Source: Lentilactobacillus fungorum
GTDB lineage: Bacteria; Bacillota; Bacilli; Lactobacillales; Lactobacillaceae
DNA: 64,000 nt
Reading direction: 5' to 3'
NCBI RefSeq assembly: GCF_016860605.1
Contig: NZ_BNJR01000012.1
Location: 248,001 to 312,000, forward strand
Numbering within the stretch: the first letter of the stretch is position 1; every line of letters begins with the position of its first letter. The notes beneath the pieces are model-generated. The model searched no databases and was not told the origin of the DNA. It saw only the letters and a program-made list of their open reading frames with translations. Shown here piece after piece: positions 61,754 through 64,000 of this stretch. The position numbers were made by a program, and so were the translations under genes.

Positions 61754-62429
61754 CGGCAGCCACCAGTCGATAACCATGTCCACGCTCAGTTACCAAGCGA
61801 TTTCGCAAATTTACTTGTGCCAATTTGTCCCGCAGTCGGCTCATATTAACGGTCAACACGCTTTCTTCGATAAATAAACCGCCTTGCCAAATAGTTTGCA
61901 TTAACTGCTTCTTTGTCACTAATTTACCAGCATTTAGAAATAATAATTTTAAAATTGTTCCCTCCGTGGGGGTTAATTTAACACTTACATCACCATGCTT
62001 TAATTCATTAGTCAAAATCGTTAACTGATAGTCTTCAAAAGTCAACGTTTCCATCGGTTTAGCAGCTTGCTTTGTTCGCCGGATAACGGCTTGAATTTTT
62101 GAAACTAACACGTTTAGCGAAAATGGTTTGACGATATAGTCATCCGCGCCAGCCGCAATCGCCCGAACAGCATTTGGATCCATTTCGGCGGCCGAAATAA
62201 AAATGATAGGGACTTTCGATAGTTGTCTTAACTGATTGGTCCAATAAAACCCATCAAACGTTGGTAACGTGATATCCATCAACACAATATCCGGGTTAAA
62301 GTTTTGAATTTCGTCAATCACATGATCCCAACTAGTCACGGTTTGAGCGATATACTGCCATTTATGAAATTCCTGAAGCATAGCGGCCGTAATTGTTGGG
62401 TCATCTTCAACAATAAAAATGCGATCCAT
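61743..62429 (-). CDS. BceR-type response regulator
   Basis: 228 residues, OmpR class. Receiver with ED at 8-9, phospho-acceptor aspartate in DIVLMDITLPTFDG (D52), and YIVKPFSLNVLV. C-terminal winged helix (LTPTEGTILKLLFLNAGKLV; VNMSRLRDKL). Upstream gene of the Bce-like module, with translation coupled to the kinase. Confidence 0.93.
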   Translation of the reverse strand: MDRIFIVEDDPTITAAMLQEFHKWQYIAQTVTSWDHVIDEIQNFNPDIVLMDITLPTFDGFYWTNQLRQLSKVPIIFISAAEMDPNAVRAIAAGADDYIVKPFSLNVLVSKIQAVIRRTKQAAKPMETLTFEDYQLTILTNELKHGDVSVKLTPTEGTILKLLFLNAGKLVTKKQLMQTIWQGGLFIEESVLTVNMSRLRDKLAQVNLRNRLVTERGHGYRLVAADEL

Positions 62430-62486
62430 TGTTTAACCCCCTTTAAAGGCTTAAATAGCAAGTTAATCATACCATTTTTGCCCAAG

Positions 62487-62520
62487 AAAAAAACTGGTCA
62501 TCCAGTTGGATTCCCAGTTT
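62487..62520 (-). terminator. gyrA terminator
   Basis: AAACTGG pairs with CCAGTTT, followed by T-rich sequence on the minus strand, downstream of the gyrA stop. Confidence 0.75.
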
Positions 62521-62548
62521 AACGGCTTAGTCACTATCTTCTTAATCA

Positions 62549-64000
62549 TTAATCACCATCTTGATGATCATCGGCTTCAGTTGACTGATCAGAATCGGTT
62601 GGTTGATCAGTTGCGTGGTGATCGTCATCTTCATCCGATTGTTTTTCAACTTTAGCCATGGTTGCGACTTTGGCACCATCATCCATACGAATTAAGTGAA
62701 CACCTAAAGTAGCTCGACCAGTTTGCGATACATCTTCAACGCTAAATCGAATCATGACGCCCTTATCGGTAATTAGCATGATATCTTCTTCGCCAGTAAC
62801 CGTGGTTAAACCAGCAAGTGGTCCATTTTTTTCAGTAACGTTAGCAGTCTTAATTCCTTTACCGCCACGACCTTTGATTGGATACTCGCTAGCCGCTGTC
62901 CGTTTACCATAGCCATTTTCAGAAATAATAAATACTTCACTATCTGGCTTTAACGTGTCAGCCCCAACAACATAGTCTAGATCTCGTAGACGAATTCCCC
63001 GAACTCCCGTTGCTGATCGGCCCATTGACCGCACATCTGCCGCGTTAAAGCTAACGGCATAGCCTTTGTGCGTGCCAATAATAATGTTTTGGTTTGGATC
63101 CACAATTAAAACGTTGATAACTTGATCATCATCTTTTAAATGAATTGCCTTAAGACCATTGCTACGAATATTAGCAAATTCAGCTACTGGCGTTCGTTTA
63201 ACGGTTCCGTGTAAAGTCACAAAGAAGAGATCTTTTTCGATATCGCGGTGTTTATCTGAAACGTTGATGACCGCTTCAATCTTTTCTCCATTACTGATAT
63301 TCAGCAAGTTGATGATTGGAATTCCTTTTGCCGAACGACCATATTCAGGGATTTCATACCCCTTCATTCGATAAACTTTGCCTGCGTCGGTAAAGAATAG
63401 GAGAACGTCGTGAGTTGATGTTGAAACTAAATGTTCCACAAAGTCATCGTTATGAACACCCATTCCCTGAACACCACGACCACCACGGTTTTGTGCCTTA
63501 AATTCGGTCGTTGGCAGTCGTTTAATGTAACCATTATGGGTAAGTGAAATAATGACATCTTCTTCTTCAATTAAGTCTTCATCTTCAAGACTTAACACTT
63601 CACCAACCAATAGCTCCGTTCGCCGCGGATCACCAAATTTATGTTGAATTTCAAGTAATTCTTCATAAATGATTTGGTTAACCCGCTCACGGCTGGCTAA
63701 AATCGCCTTGTAATCTTCAATATCTTTCATTAATTGGGCATATTCTTTTTCAATCTTGTCACGTTCCAACCCGGTTAAGCGAACTAAGCGCATATCAAGA
63801 ATTGCCTGAGCTTGTTTATCATCCAAGCCAAAGCCCTCAATTAATTGATTTTTAGCCACTTCACCAGTTTGCGAACCCCGAATAATCTTAATGATTTCAT
63901 CAATGTGATCTAATGCAATTCTTAAGCCTTCAAGAATATGAGCCCTAGCCTGGGCTTTCTTTAATTCATACTGGGTCCGGCGTTTGATGACCTCAACTTG
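62549..64000 (-). CDS. gyrA: DNA gyrase subunit A, 3' part (truncated by window edge)
   Basis: The frame is open to base 64000, giving the last 483 residues; the N-terminal catalytic part (with the active-site tyrosine) is outside the window. Visible are the end of the coiled-coil tower (QVEVIKRRTQYELKKAQARA), the FGLDDKQAQAILDMRLVRLTG helix, and the six-bladed C-terminal beta-pinwheel with repeated R-G blades. The GyrA box is present as QNRGGRGVQG. The protein ends in a long acidic Asp/Glu/His tail (SDEDDDHHATDQPTDSDQ...). It introduces negative supercoils with GyrB. Confidence 0.97.
   Translation of the reverse strand, partial: QVEVIKRRTQYELKKAQARAHILEGLRIALDHIDEIIKIIRGSQTGEVAKNQLIEGFGLDDKQAQAILDMRLVRLTGLERDKIEKEYAQLMKDIEDYKAILASRERVNQIIYEELLEIQHKFGDPRRTELLVGEVLSLEDEDLIEEEDVIISLTHNGYIKRLPTTEFKAQNRGGRGVQGMGVHNDDFVEHLVSTSTHDVLLFFTDAGKVYRMKGYEIPEYGRSAKGIPIINLLNISNGEKIEAVINVSDKHRDIEKDLFFVTLHGTVKRTPVAEFANIRSNGLKAIHLKDDDQVINVLIVDPNQNIIIGTHKGYAVSFNAADVRSMGRSATGVRGIRLRDLDYVVGADTLKPDSEVFIISENGYGKRTAASEYPIKGRGGKGIKTANVTEKNGPLAGLTTVTGEEDIMLITDKGVMIRFSVEDVSQTGRATLGVHLIRMDDGAKVATMAKVEKQSDEDDDHHATDQPTDSDQSTEADDHQDGD

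Noticed and set aside
1-64000. CRISPR arrays, rRNA genes, complete insertion sequences or prophage
   Set aside because: No regularly spaced repeats, rRNA sequence, transposase/integrase frame or phage structural genes were seen.

Overview
The window is a low-GC Firmicutes chromosome, almost certainly a heterofermentative lactobacillus of the Levilactobacillus/Lentilactobacillus type. This rests on strong AGGAGG ribosome-binding sites, the glutamate decarboxylase operon linked to gltX, the tyrosine decarboxylase cluster, a FMN lactate oxidase, and an origin-proximal core (gyrA, rpsF-ssb-rpsR, gdpP-rplI-dnaB, walRKHIJ-htrA-rlmH) lying entirely on the minus strand. I cannot name the species from sequence alone.

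Layout. 1-8.6 kb: the end of an unidentified gene, then gltX-gadB-gadC and a TetR-type regulator (glutamate-dependent acid resistance), tRNA-Gln and tRNA-Glu, a tiny two-gene membrane/peptide cassette, and a compact Fst-type type I toxin-antitoxin locus. 8.8-14.8 kb: a plus-strand ribose/2-deoxyribose cluster (PfkB kinase, RbsD, FucP/DeoP-like permease, DeoC, DUF4432 epimerase-like protein, second PfkB kinase) with LacI/CcpA-type operators. 14.85-21.3 kb: a complete Wadjet anti-plasmid system (jetA-jetB-jetC-jetD). 21.6-23.2 kb: nucleoside hydrolase and a UDG-family protein. 23.4-29.8 kb: tyramine cluster tyrS-tyrDC-tyrP-nhaC. 29.9-30.9 kb: a T-box riboswitch reading a probable tyrosine codon, followed by three small genes and not by tyrS. 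31-36 kb: a GPP34-like protein, cobT, a GlcD-type FAD oxidoreductase, an SDR and rlmH. 36.36-36.67 kb: a dense DnaA-box cluster. 36.9-44 kb: a MazE-like orphan, htrA and the wal operon. 44-50 kb: tRNA-Lys, dnaB, rplI, gdpP and an amino-acid permease. 50.5-54.5 kb: an ArsR regulator and DHA2 exporter with a perfect palindromic operator, then a second probable Tyr T-box upstream of a decayed gene and a NhaC-type transporter. 54.6-64 kb: rpsR-ssb-rpsF, lactate oxidase, a Bce-type ABC transporter with its two-component system, and the 3' two thirds of gyrA.

How it fits together. Two decarboxylase/antiporter systems (Glu/GABA and Tyr/tyramine) give acid resistance, each next to an aminoacyl-tRNA synthetase for the same amino acid. 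Both probable Tyr T-boxes point to tyrosine sensing beyond tyrS itself. The most unusual unexplained signals are a four-copy family of structured leader repeats (9.9, 10.4, 33.2 and 52.8 kb) with compensatory stem changes, each just upstream of a start codon; the orphan T-box cassette; the DnaA-box cluster about 26 kb from gyrA; and the small peptide pair at 6.8-7.15 kb.
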